From: Fragilaria crotonensis
Lineage: Eukaryota > Bacillariophyta > Fragilariophyceae > Fragilariales > Fragilariaceae
Assembly: GCA_022925895.1 (NCBI GenBank)
Contig: JAKSYS010000047.1
Location: 99,469-163,468 of the forward strand
Length of the DNA: 64,000 nucleotides
Direction of reading: 5' to 3'
Positions within the stretch are counted from its first letter, which is position 1, and every line of letters begins with the position of its first letter. This document shows, piece after piece, positions 1 to 9,362 of the stretch. The position numbers and the translations under genes are program-made. The notes under the pieces were generated by a model that was given only the letters and a program-made list of their open reading frames with translations, was not told the DNA's origin and did no database searches.

Positions 1-539
1 CGAACAAGGTATGCTGGTCCGACGCGTGCCCCTATGGTATGGGGGGTTACAGCCTGTCTGGGCGGGCGTGGAGGGTCCGTATACCAGAATCCAGCCCGAT
101 ATTTGGCCATCGGGGGGGTGAACAACCTCCTCGAGTTTGTCGGCATGACCATAAACGTCTGGCTCTCGTGCCTAGAAGACGAGTCATCGGAAAGCTGCAT
201 CCTGGCAATCGGCGACAACACCTCTGCCCTGGGCTGGCTTCACAATACATCCAGACTGGAGCCGACTTGGATAGCACACGCGGCCCACCTTGTAGTGGCC
301 CGGAAGATAGCGTCGCTGCTGATGGAGTTTAAGTGCTGCCTCGCGTCCCAACACATCAAGGGTGAACTCAATGTGGTCGCCGACCTGTTATCGTTCTCGG
401 GAGATGGAAGGGGGAAGAAACACCCCCTCGCATTTGACAACCCAGCCAACGACGTACTAACTGCGCGCTTCCTACACGCCCTACCATCACAGGTTCCGGA
501 GGGCTTCGTCATCTCTCAGCTGCCGGACGAAATACTCTC
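1..539 (+). pseudogene. DIRS-1a RNase H domain, partial and frameshifted
   Basis: This is the C-terminal RNase H of a DIRS reverse transcriptase polyprotein, which would degrade the RNA strand during cDNA synthesis. The acidic residues appear in order: WSDACPYGMGGY at about 18-55, NNLLEF at about 121-138, GDNTSALGW at about 213-238, then HIKGELNVVADLLS at about 352-396. The first motif is read in a different frame from the rest, and the change falls near a run of seven G at about 111-117. The frame stays open to 915, but the recombinase begins at 540, so the tail is probably only an overlap. The 5' part is cut by the window edge. Confidence 0.7.
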
Positions 540-1790
540 TTGGACAACGCAAGTGCTTCTAATCGCCGAATCATATTTGACGGGCGACAAGAAGGGAGCA
601 ACGAAACCTACGACAGAACGTGGCGACGGTGGGAAGGGTTCTGCGAGCACGCCGGGTACAACTCTGACCCCTACCTCGCTCTGCTATCGGTCGACGAACA
701 ACAACTCGTCATCAGAGCCTTCCTCAACTTCTATCGAGTGGCCAATTGGGACCCAAACGGCAGACCTGACGGAACTCGTAAAGTCCCAGTGGTCGCGAGC
801 ACTTTGCGCAAAACCACAAGCAACCTGGCTGCGGCGTTTCGGCGGAATATCGGGCAAAGCCCCTTGCACCTCCCGGGGTCTTCCAACTTGCGACCCTTCG
901 TGCGAATGTGGCTAAAGGCGTGCGACAACGGCGACCCGCCCAAGAAGCAGCAGCGAGCAGTCACGCCCCAGCTCCTGAGATCTATGTATGATCAATCTGG
1001 GTGCAACTCCGAGGCCGGTCACGACAGCGAGGCAGCAATCGTCGCGGAGATCGCGATAGTTGCTTATTTTTTCGCGATGCGGTCGTGCGAGATAACGGTC
1101 ACACCGGCACCGGGAAGGACCAAGATCACCCGACTGAGGGGTGTAACGTTTCGTGATCACGGAAACAGGGAGATGGACCAAAAGACAGGGGATTTGGCGG
1201 AGGCTCGCCGAGTCACTGTCACATTCGAGGACCAGAAGAACGGACTGAAGAACGACCGTCGAACGCACGAGAAGACAGGAGACCCCGTGATGTGTCCCGT
1301 CCTCCGCCTCGCGTCGCTGGTAAATCGAGTCCTACGAATGGTGCCGGCGGCTGGCCCAGACACACCGCTGAGCGCCACCCGACTGGGACGAGAGCACTCG
1401 AGAGTATCGTCCGAGACACTCAGGAGAAACCTACGATCCGCGTGCACACTGGGAGGCGGAAAGGAAAAATTCGGTTACACAGCGGCTGACATCGGGACGA
1501 GGTCAATTCGCTCGGGGGCAGCGATGGGCCTATTCCTGATGAACCACCCCGTGGCGAAGATCATGATCCTTGGACGATGGTCGTCGGACGCCTTCCTGGA
1601 CTACATCCGCCCACAGGTATTGGAGTGGACCAATCAGATGAGTTCCGACATGATAAGGAACAACTCATTCTTTGATGCATCCGACGACAGGCGGGCCAGC
1701 AAAGACGACCCCCGGACACGGCGCCTCAAGCCAGTGACGATCGCAGACGGGGGCAAGAAGATGGCAAGCAAGCTCCACCTCCACCATTGA
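540..1790 (+). CDS. DIRS-1a tyrosine recombinase
   Basis: This 416-residue intact frame encodes a phage-integrase-family recombinase expected to integrate circular cDNA. A helical core-binding region (YDRTWRRWEGFCEHAGY, about residues 24-40) precedes the catalytic domain. The first Arg is in AMRSCE (about R181). The HxxR box reads TRSIRS (about 319-325), with Arg at position 321 where DIRS-2 in this window has His. Trp is about W347 in GRWSSDAF and the candidate nucleophile is about Y355 in FLDYIRP. The frame opens at a TTG; no ATG occurs until about 904, so the true start is uncertain and may lie in the overlap with the RNase H frame. The His-to-Arg change may impair catalysis. Confidence 0.85.
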   Translation: MDNASASNRRIIFDGRQEGSNETYDRTWRRWEGFCEHAGYNSDPYLALLSVDEQQLVIRAFLNFYRVANWDPNGRPDGTRKVPVVASTLRKTTSNLAAAFRRNIGQSPLHLPGSSNLRPFVRMWLKACDNGDPPKKQQRAVTPQLLRSMYDQSGCNSEAGHDSEAAIVAEIAIVAYFFAMRSCEITVTPAPGRTKITRLRGVTFRDHGNREMDQKTGDLAEARRVTVTFEDQKNGLKNDRRTHEKTGDPVMCPVLRLASLVNRVLRMVPAAGPDTPLSATRLGREHSRVSSETLRRNLRSACTLGGGKEKFGYTAADIGTRSIRSGAAMGLFLMNHPVAKIMILGRWSSDAFLDYIRPQVLEWTNQMSSDMIRNNSFFDASDDRRASKDDPRTRRLKPVTIADGGKKMASKLHLHH

Positions 1791-1825
1791 GAGTACTGGA
1801 TGACCGACAACAAAGAATTCAATGG

Positions 1826-1845
1826 CTGGAACATCCAGAAACTCC
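1826..1845 (+). repeat. DIRS-1 20-bp direct repeat, copy 1
   Basis: The unit ctggaacatccagaaactcc recurs at 2323-2342, directly abutting the second 62-bp unit. It behaves as the B part of a split direct repeat. Confidence 0.75.
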
Positions 1846-2245
1846 GGGGAGTTGGAGCTACATTACTGCCAAGGAATGCAATTCCTCGGCCAAGCCAAAA
1901 AGCCATGTCTACTTGTAGTACAGTACTACTACTAGAATTAATAACATGAGGAGTGCGGTCCCAAGCAAGAATACTACAGAACGACAGACTGGTTTCGACG
2001 CAGAGAATCAAGCGTCGTCACAAGGTCTGAAGGAATACAGTATTATGGCGTCTACAGTTCGGCTAGTCGTTACAGTGCGACAGTGCAAGTGAAGGCGCAG
2101 AGGCTGCGCAGTGCCTACGTACACGCTAACAGGGGGCACTATCGGTATACAAGTCGGATACGATTATATGTTACACATCCAGCGGCCGAAGACCGATAAA
2201 CAGTACTCGCCGATATGCTGAAGGGGGAAAGATCCGCACGGCTCA

Positions 2246-2307
2246 CATCAATCCAAACGGGTCGATTGTGCATCGCAGCATCTATCCAATCTAGTTAACT
2301 TTTAAAT
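2246..2307 (+). repeat. DIRS-1 62-bp direct repeat, copy 1
   Basis: A 62-bp unit ending in ctagttaacttttaaat. An identical unit lies at 2342-2403, just before gag. It behaves as the A part of a split direct repeat. Its tctagttaa core is also found at the ends of DIRS-2. Confidence 0.85.
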
Positions 2308-2322
2308 TCCCCAAGCCCACCC

Positions 2323-2342
2323 CTGGAACATCCAGAAACTCC
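2323..2342 (+). repeat. DIRS-1 20-bp direct repeat, copy 2
   Basis: Second copy of ctggaacatccagaaactcc. Its last base is the first base of the 62-bp unit, so it marks the junction between the two DIRS-1 units. Confidence 0.75.
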
Positions 2343-2403
2343 ATCAATCCAAACGGGTCGATTGTGCATCGCAGCATCTATCCAATCTAGTTAACTTTTA
2401 AAT
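2342..2403 (+). repeat. DIRS-1 62-bp direct repeat, copy 2
   Basis: Identical to 2246-2307 by eye and ending six bases before the gag ATG at 2409. It is probably the left terminus (A1) of the second DIRS-1 unit. Confidence 0.85.
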
Positions 2404-2408
2404 CTTCA

Positions 2409-3869
2409 ATGGCTCCCGCGATCAACCCCACTGCGGGCATAGACAAGTGGACAGAGTACTACTCCCGCAACCGCAACGATGGGGGACCGATCCAAGCACT
2501 TTTCGACATGAACTCGAAAACTCTTGCCAGGAAAGTGGAGGGGAACCTCAACAACGTGGGCCGACTCACCGACTACATCACCGGAAGCTCGTACGGGAAC
2601 ATGGTCCTGATCCCAGGCCGACCAGGACAAATGCAGCTGGTACACCACGGATTCGCCTGCAACACCACAGACGGATTTGCCCTGGCTTTCGCTCATGGCA
2701 ACCTGGGGGACTGCACGACATTCAAGACCGTACCACGCGACGAGATGGTGGCTCCCATAGCCGGCAGAGACGACGACGACGAGGAAGGAGACGAGCGGAG
2801 GCGCAGCGCCCCAACCCTCGACAGTATGCTTGGAGCCCAATCGGGGGAAGAGTTCGCCGCGCTTGAGCCGGAAGGAAACAACATCCTCGAACGCCTGCCC
2901 AACCACTGCTTCATCACTCCCGAGACCTTCCTACAGGTAAAAGGGGCCAAACTACTGGCCGCTAAAGACCTGGCGTTCCACATCATAGAAAAGTTCCAAC
3001 AGTCCGTCGAAGACGACGACGAGATCAGTGTCGAAAAGGAGGAAGAGGCATCTGGCCTAGAAGGGATACTAGCAACGCTCTGGGCATCCGCAAGAGGAAT
3101 GCTGAAGGAGATCCGAATGGACGACGTACCGGAAGACCCGATGATGAGCCACATCATAAAGGACGTGAGACGCAGGATCGGGGGCGGAAGGGGAACCGTC
3201 GCAACCCCAAGCGACGTAGCACCCGCTGTCGCCGGAGGGGCGACGGAGATAATGGCCCTGTCATCCCAGGCCATGGTCTCCCTCCTCAGCAAGTTCCAAG
3301 AGGGGAACGAGGCTGACCGACAGAAGAAGGAATCCGACAAGTCCATACTCCGCACAATGGGCCCTACCCAGCGGGCCCTTTTCACGGCCCTTTGCACCAG
3401 TAGTATGTCCAGAGAGCCAGCGATGTCGGACTTCATGATCAACCTGACAACAAGCAAATCTCCGCAAAAAGCCATCAACTTGCTGCTGTCTGAGACCCGC
3501 GATTGGGAAGGGACCTTCTCCGAAGGGAGCCTCCACAAGATGCTGTCGCACGGATTCCTGTCACCAGATGCCAATCGGGCTAACCCTGGGGTTCACCTAT
3601 TCATGTTCTACCCAAAGACCGCCGACATTGGGGAAAGCGCTCGGAGGCAAGGGAGCACCGAACTGCTCCGCGAATACCTTGGCATGGATGTCGAGGAATC
3701 GACGCTCGACTACTACATGAAGCAAGGTTTCTACACGCCCTCGACGCCGAACGACCTTCGCATAGTGCTCCGCACGGCCCTCGACATGCTACAGCTCCTG
3801 ACGTGCGATAACACGATAGCCGGGCGCGGACTCGCACATGTCTTGGACCCCGCCGGTGGGGAAGAATGA
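2409..3869 (+). CDS. DIRS-1b gag-like protein, first ORF
   Basis: A 486-residue intact ORF, the first after the left repeat, in the position of a DIRS structural (gag) protein. No catalytic motif is visible. It has an acidic stretch around residues 118-132 (DDDDEEGDE), a second acidic patch near residues 199-215, and a helical C-terminal half. The ATG lies six bases after the 62-bp repeat. The stop codon overlaps the ATG of the next ORF in the sequence ATGA, suggesting that the two are translated from one mRNA by termination and reinitiation. The assignment rests on position, on the downstream zinc finger and on general likeness to DIRS-2. Confidence 0.75.
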   Translation: MAPAINPTAGIDKWTEYYSRNRNDGGPIQALFDMNSKTLARKVEGNLNNVGRLTDYITGSSYGNMVLIPGRPGQMQLVHHGFACNTTDGFALAFAHGNLGDCTTFKTVPRDEMVAPIAGRDDDDEEGDERRRSAPTLDSMLGAQSGEEFAALEPEGNNILERLPNHCFITPETFLQVKGAKLLAAKDLAFHIIEKFQQSVEDDDEISVEKEEEASGLEGILATLWASARGMLKEIRMDDVPEDPMMSHIIKDVRRRIGGGRGTVATPSDVAPAVAGGATEIMALSSQAMVSLLSKFQEGNEADRQKKESDKSILRTMGPTQRALFTALCTSSMSREPAMSDFMINLTTSKSPQKAINLLLSETRDWEGTFSEGSLHKMLSHGFLSPDANRANPGVHLFMFYPKTADIGESARRQGSTELLREYLGMDVEESTLDYYMKQGFYTPSTPNDLRIVLRTALDMLQLLTCDNTIAGRGLAHVLDPAGGEE

Positions 3870-4507
3870 CCACAATCCTCAATGACCGGTTCAGCACCGA
3901 GCCGGAATTTGGGGCGAAGTTTTGCTACACCCTCGACAGGCACCTGCAGACATTCTTCGACAAAATGACCAGGTGGGGAGACGACGTCGCCGAGGAGGGA
4001 CAACCCCGATACCTCATGGCCAAGGCGGACGAGCTGATCGAGCGACTCGAGGACGGGCAGGGTCTCAATATTGTCCTCCCCGCTGCACTGAGGGCGAGCA
4101 AGCACGAGTCCACCCCCACAAAGCGACGGGCAGCCAATGAGCCCAAGACCGCCACTCCGAAAAAGACAAAAAGGACGGAAGCGGCGGAAGCCATCGACGA
4201 CACCGACCCGAACGCCACACATGTCAATAACGAGATTGTCACTGACTGGCAGCTCCCCTCCGGCGTCAGCTACCTTGATCTCTTCAACGCGAAAATGCCA
4301 GGACTCAAAGGATGGCCGGTGCTACTGGACACGCGCATATCAAAGAAGCAGAGCCGTACACGTAAGGCTCCCATGTGTGTCAAGTTCCAAGTATCGGGCC
4401 ACTGCAAGCAAGGGTGCTCCCTCGCTCACGTCGCGGCGAGCGCGATGCCTGCCGACTCTCGTTCGAAGGCAAATGCGCTATTCAAAGCCGTCTACGCATC
4501 CTCGTGA
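3866..4507 (+). CDS. DIRS-1b gag-like protein, second ORF with CCCH zinc finger
   Basis: This 213-residue ORF starts in the ATGA overlap with the preceding gag frame. The middle is Lys/Arg-rich (KKTKRTEA around residues 97-110). Near the C-terminus is a CCCH-type zinc finger, C-x8-C-x3-C-x3-H (CVKFQVSGHCKQGCSLAH, about residues 171-188), which probably binds the element's RNA. DIRS-2 has a comparable finger at about 29931-29990. The reverse transcriptase ORF expected next is absent; DIRS sequence ends within about 40 bases of the stop. Confidence 0.8.
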   Translation: MTTILNDRFSTEPEFGAKFCYTLDRHLQTFFDKMTRWGDDVAEEGQPRYLMAKADELIERLEDGQGLNIVLPAALRASKHESTPTKRRAANEPKTATPKKTKRTEAAEAIDDTDPNATHVNNEIVTDWQLPSGVSYLDLFNAKMPGLKGWPVLLDTRISKKQSRTRKAPMCVKFQVSGHCKQGCSLAHVAASAMPADSRSKANALFKAVYASS

Positions 4508-4547
4508 CGGGGACGGCCATCAGCGACCCGGGTCAACGATGGCCCAA

Positions 4548-4897
4548 CAATGATCAATCCGATTGGTCGTAGGGAAGCCAGATTTCGAGACAGTCTTCCC
4601 GGTCTTCCAACAGTGATTCACATTGATACGTCGACACAGCACAACTTGGACTTTTTGGCCCAAATCTCAGCAAGCGAAATATGGGAAAGAGCACCGTCGG
4701 CGGTAAGAAAAGCGTCACCCAACAATCCAGACGACGGGCATAGCAATTTTAGTTCACAAGGACAAGGAAACCAGTCACGAGCAACAGCTTCTTCATTGTC
4801 TAAACTAAACAACAAGAAATCTCGCAACAACACGCCGAGGCTTTCCTCTCTAGGAGAACGTGACGAGGATCAAGAAGAACCACAATACGAAGTCCCA
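4548..4897 (+). pseudogene. LINE-C ORF1 fragment, 5' half, interrupted by LINE-A
   Basis: A fragment of the ORF1 (gag-like) protein of an APE-type LINE. It reads INPIGRREARFRDSLPGL, homologous to LINE-D at about 58134 (INPISRRETRFRDSLPGL) and to the LNPTQHREARF region of LINE-A ORF1. The reading frame runs to EEPQYEVP, where LINE-A enters after the 16-bp target sequence. The frame resumes at 42648 as GNDDQTTSTKSATQ. Everything upstream of INPI is missing and DIRS-1b takes its place. Confidence 0.8.
4882..4897 (+). repeat. LINE-A target-site duplication, left
   Basis: The 16-mer acaatacgaagtccca lies immediately before LINE-A. It recurs at 42632-42647 immediately after LINE-A, and once more at 14993-15008 inside the duplicated copy of this junction. 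LINE-C ORF1 reads through it on both sides. Confidence 0.92.
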
Positions 4898-4991
4898 CAC
4901 AATTTCTAAAATCTAGATACGTACATACCAGTCTGTCCGTCGACCGTTTTATACGTAACTCAGTAGGAAGTTGTCCTGTGCAACCACCACC

Positions 4992-7613
4992 ATGAACGTC
5001 GGAACGGCATCAACGTTTCTACCCGATCCAAACAAACCACCCGATCTCTCCAAACCCATGTTCAAGTTCGACCGTACCGATTGGATGGACCCTCCAGTTT
5101 TTAAACCAATCGATCAAACTTTGAGCGATTCCATCTACCGCCGACGTGCAAACGACGCACTCTACCAGCAAATCAGTAGTCCAGCCAAGTGGCAGAAGTA
5201 CGTCACACTCGGATATTTCGCAATTGACGATGGAGCTTTCTTCGATCTCGAGTGGAGCGCCCGAAGTGAACCCAACCAAGATGCATAGCATAATCTGGTA
5301 CAACTACCTATACCATATTGACCGCGACATCGACATACCAACCAAACTCAACGCATGGGCCACTCAAGTGTCACAACCATACCTCATCAACAACGCACCT
5401 CAGCTATTGACCATAGACACCACCATAACCTCGTGGAAACAGACCCAGCAAACTCACACCCCAATGGAAATTGAAGACGACCAATGGACTGAAGTCATCT
5501 CGGCGGGAAAAGCCAAAGCAACAAAAAAACGTGTTTCCTCACTAACCAGAGCTGCGAATCAAAACCCATACACCAACATCGCCCCAGGATTCAATCTCCC
5601 AGAGAATGACACTCCACGTACAAGCATGAAACCAACCACAGTCAACCAAACTGAAGAACGACACACTGACGAAGAAAATACATCAACTACAACAAACAAT
5701 GAATTCTCGACCTGGCTAAACAACCGAACATCCACTGGCAACACACTCGCATGGGCAGCCCAGACCACCCCGAAAGATCAAAGCACTAGCATCAACCCAC
5801 CAAGCGACGCAGGTACAACACCAGGAACGAGAGTCCACCAGAACCCGGTCAATACATACATCCCTCATCCAAACAAAAAGATCAACGACGGCACTCATCG
5901 CATTACAATCAAATGGAAACTCAGTAAAAACTATCTCGCCCGATTAGAAGAAAACGAAGACGAACTCATCTACGAAATACATCAACTGATTACTCACGCC
6001 TTTGAGGACGAAGATGGTCTTTTTTATCCATGGAAAAGTAACGCCCCACAAACCACAAAACCGGTATCTACTCTCCAACTCGATGAACTCAAACAATTTC
6101 TCTCACCAAAAATCTCCTTCCTCAAAGCAACCTCACTACTTATCTTTGGCTTACGCTTCGGATTCTCCGGCAACCCATCGAATTGGAAATTTAAACAAAA
6201 CACTCAACAATTAATGAAAAGCCATCACTTCAACGTCTCGATCTCCAACTCAACATGTGACAGCGGCAACATGGTCACAGTCGGATACATTCTACTCAAA
6301 GCTCCGAACACGACAAACCAGTTATACTACCTACAACATCTGACAAACCAACTACCCGACAACACCCCCTTCTTTGATCTCATCCGACTGAGAACAACCC
6401 CGATGGACCAAGAAATAAATCACATCGGAGTCAAATGCGGAGAACGCCATGCAACATCCCTCTGTCACGCCCTCACTCAATATCTCACAGGCAACAAAAC
6501 GGCGCTATTCCTGCCCAGGTACTCCTTGGGATCAATGACCGATGAACAAATCAAACAACAATTCGAATTCCACGAGCGATACACCAAATCCCTTAGAGCA
6601 CTCTCACTCTTCCCACACGTATCGAATCTGGATCGCATTCGAAAAGAAACTTTTCCTGACGGTACATCTATTGAACGATCCACACGGGAATGGGCAGCAC
6701 AATTAGTGGCAAATGACAACTCACCAGCTCTCTGCGACGTCGTAAACGGAGGACATGACCAAAAAGCAAACCTTCTCGTCCCTAGCCCATACTACGACCA
6801 TATCAAGTCCCAGTACAAAGAATACAAAGCCAGATTAAACCCAACACAACACCGGGAAGCCCGCTTCAGGGCCAGCATCTCAGATCTCCCCGACGTCATT
6901 CACATCACGGCAAACGCCCAGACAAACATGGCTTTTATCACAAACCTCGCAAACATGAACGCATGGCAACCACTACCAACTCAAACAAGCAACAACGGTG
7001 GAGGCAAACCTCAAGTCACCTCCCAAGCCAACCCTTCTACGAACTTTCCCACACGACCACAATGGCTAAAGCCAACAGCCCCATACAACAACAACAAAAA
7101 ATTCTCCAACACTTCCTCTACCACCAACGGAGCGCCTTCCCATACATCAGACGATCAAAGCCTCGGATCGACACAGTCCATGACGATAGCATCAAACATC
7201 ACCACTCAGCAGGCCCGCATCCACGAACTCGAAGCCTCCCTCCACAAACAACAAACAGAAATTGATTCGCCATCAAAACTACCTCTGCAAAACTCATTTC
7301 CATGGAAAGCCAGTTCAAACGATTAGATCACCTCGATACAAAAATAACAGACATGAGCGCCCAACTCAATATGGTCACGCAGCAACAGGACGCACAATCA
7401 ACACTGCTACAATCAATCAAAACCGACACACACGACCAAATCAAAGAAATGGGAGCTTCCCTCGTCAATTCCTTCACAAGCCAGAGCAAAATGGCAGACT
7501 CAATGATGACCATGCAAGAACGCATCGACAAAATAACAGAACTCATGCAAAAACTTACCAACAGACTAGATCACGAACAAACAAAAATCGGCACAGCATC
7601 TAATGACGACCAC
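4992..7613 (+). pseudogene. LINE-A ORF1, first (duplicated) copy, frameshifted and truncated
   Basis: ORF1 of LINE-A encodes an RNA-binding structural protein by analogy with other LINEs. I take the ATG at 4992 (ccaccATGAACG), not the upstream in-frame TTG. The frame breaks at about 5262, where one G is present that the other copy lacks, and again near 7272, where a run of four A replaces five. A central globular region contains GERHATSLCHALTQYL and LNPTQHREARF. The C-terminal part is predicted coiled coil (ARIHELEASLHKQQTEID onward). Homology stops at 7613 where LINE-B begins. Confidence 0.85.
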
Positions 7614-9362
7614 AAACAATGCCACCGAAATCGAGTAAGGATCAAGAAACAGCTCGGTGTGTTGAAGGAGGTCGCTTTCCCATGGTTCTAAGTCTGCAAT
7701 GAACTCTGCAAATGTTGATATGATGTGTGTCTTTACCGTCGGTTGAATCAAACTCTGAGCTGCCTGAATCCATCGTTCCAGCCCGACATATTGTATTTCC
7801 ATCGGTGCACTCCGTGACGGCAGCTGGTCCCACCGTACTATTGTGGTAGTTGACACAAATGTATTGTCTTTGTGTGATGATCGTCGACACATCAGGTAAT
7901 CCCCGGTGGGTTGTCGGACGAAAGCTTTGGCCTTATGCTTGTATGCTACGTGGGCCATACGGTGACGATGGATTGGTAGGAGCCACTTCCCGAGGGGTTG
8001 ATGTAACATCCCATCCGAGGTGCACCACAACCTAGAAGCTTTCCGCCATAACTTCCACTCTGCTTCTCCTGGATTATCCTGTTGGATCCAGGGGCCCCGA
8101 ATATCGCGATGAATGGCTGGAAGGAGACCAGTCAACGTGAAATCCTCAACCTTGTCACCCGTGATGATAGCTACGTCCGCGACTGTGGTTGCTCGTAAAT
8201 AAAGTCTGCAATAGTTAATTCGTTTGATTTCCGAGGCGGTGAACTGCTGAGACTGCATGACGAGCTCCATGAGGAAGGTATCGTGCTGCCGTTGAAGCAC
8301 CGGCAACCCAGGTTTATCGAGGTGCATGGACGCAGAGATTGACGCCAAGAATTCGCGGAGGGATGTAATCCATTTTGATTCTAGATGGGGCAACAGTGAT
8401 GTCACATCTTCCAAGATGGAAACGGATGTTCCAACTGCTTGCTGGAACCAGTGCAGGGCGATTCGTAGTAATTTCCCCGACTGTGTTTGAGATCGCCACT
8501 GCGTGAGGAACATTTTGATCTGTCCGAGCCCTTGTTGATGATACAAGTGTCGAAAGTTGGCGCCGCCCAGTTCGAGCGGACCAAATATAATCTCTCGCTT
8601 GGTATTCCGGTTGAACCCACATCGCGCGATGATAATGGCTAGGGACTTCCGCTGGATTGACTCAAGTGCTTTCTTGGATAACGAAGAGCACGCCAAAGGG
8701 TAAGAAGCGCTCGGAAGAAAACACGCGAAGTAGTACGTCCACGCCTCCCGTCTGGTCAGGGGGCACGTCCAAAGAAAGGTCGTATTCACGTCACATATGT
8801 CGCGAAGTTTCTTTGCTTGTTTAACTTGTGTGCCGGCTGGTTCTTTGTAGTGACCCAACGTCTTGTGGGCAGTATATGGTGACAGCACTGTAATTTTTTG
8901 CGGTTGCTCGTCCCGTCCGTCCTGCACAATGAGTAAGGCTTGTTCGTCTTTTGTAACTGGTACTAAAACCGGGGCGCCTTGGAGCGAAAACTTCCACTGA
9001 AGAACATGGCTAGAACATTTAGACATTTCAAGGGCTCCACCGCTGGCTTCAAGGAGACGGGACCATGCATTGACGTTGGATCGAGTTTGCTGAAGTAGAG
9101 TTGTTACGGTGTCTGGTGTTTCGTTGTTTTGAAACAAGTTGGTTTGGCCGTTACAATCATCGACAAACCCGATCATTCCCAATGTAACATTTTCGTCACC
9201 ATTTGGGTTTGAATATGTCGCCGGATACGAAATGGTCTCATAACTGTCAAAAAGTAGACTCGACAAGAAACACCAAATTGCAGGAGAGTTTGCGCTGCCT
9301 TGACCGGTACCGTACACGGGTTCATCGCGAGTGTGCGAGTAACCTGAAGGTGCAATTCCCAT
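7614..9362 (-). pseudogene. LINE-B ORF2: reverse transcriptase motifs B/C to thumb, 3'-truncated
   Basis: Continuation of the LINE-B reverse transcriptase. Near its start are motif B (YGTGQGSANSPAIW) and motif C (GMIGFVDDCNG, with the catalytic DD). A long thumb/connection region follows and ends at LLQHTELFLDPYSISVAL. In LINE-A and LINE-E the polyprotein continues into RNase H; here the frame passes into LINE-A sequence at 7613 and stops at 7566, so RNase H is absent. The frame upstream (motif A) is shifted relative to this one. Confidence 0.82.

Larger units (their letters stand above)
1..2342 (+). mobile_element. DIRS-1a: right part of a DIRS-type tyrosine-recombinase retroelement
   Basis: This is the 3' part of a retroelement that integrates with a tyrosine recombinase instead of a DDE integrase. 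It holds the end of an RNase H domain (1-539), an overlapping recombinase ORF (540-1790) and a noncoding right end with repeat units (1791-2342). The left part, including the reverse transcriptase, lies outside the window. RNase H followed by an overlapping recombinase is the usual DIRS order. A second gag region begins directly after the repeat block, so this unit is either the first of a tandem pair or half of a circularly permuted copy. Confidence 0.85.
1791..2408 (+). other. Noncoding DIRS-1 unit junction
   Basis: About 600 bases without a convincing ORF separate the recombinase of one DIRS unit from the gag of the next. The stretch holds two copies of a 20-bp unit (1826-1845, 2323-2342) and two copies of a 62-bp unit (2246-2307, 2342-2403), in the order 20-mer, 62-mer, 20-mer, 62-mer. 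This interleaving is what joined split direct repeats would give. I see no other structure. Confidence 0.75.
2343..4547 (+). mobile_element. DIRS-1b: left part of a second DIRS-type unit
   Basis: This holds the left repeat and two gag-like ORFs of a DIRS element. It stops at about 4547, near where the reverse transcriptase would be expected to begin, and LINE-C sequence follows. Its RT-RNase H-recombinase half is therefore missing here. That is compatible with 3' truncation, or with a circle integrated at a non-terminal point so that the missing half is the one at the left edge of the window. Confidence 0.75.
4796..7613 (+). repeat. 2.8-kb duplication X, left copy
   Basis: These 2818 bp are repeated at 14907-15871 plus 34324-36175. 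The block starts inside LINE-C, crosses the C/A junction and ends within LINE-A ORF1 at gacgaccac. The copies differ by three single-base indels (near 5262, 6150 and 7272) and about two substitutions that I could see. The block abuts the 3' side of antisense LINE-B at 7614, and the other copy abuts its 5' side at 14907. This is the geometry of an exceptionally long target-site duplication. Confidence 0.9.

Noticed and set aside
2693-3574. A 293-residue open frame on the minus strand opposite gag
   Set aside because: It lies entirely inside the longer, better placed plus-strand gag ORF, is low-complexity (Ser-rich), and has no motif; it is a shadow frame.
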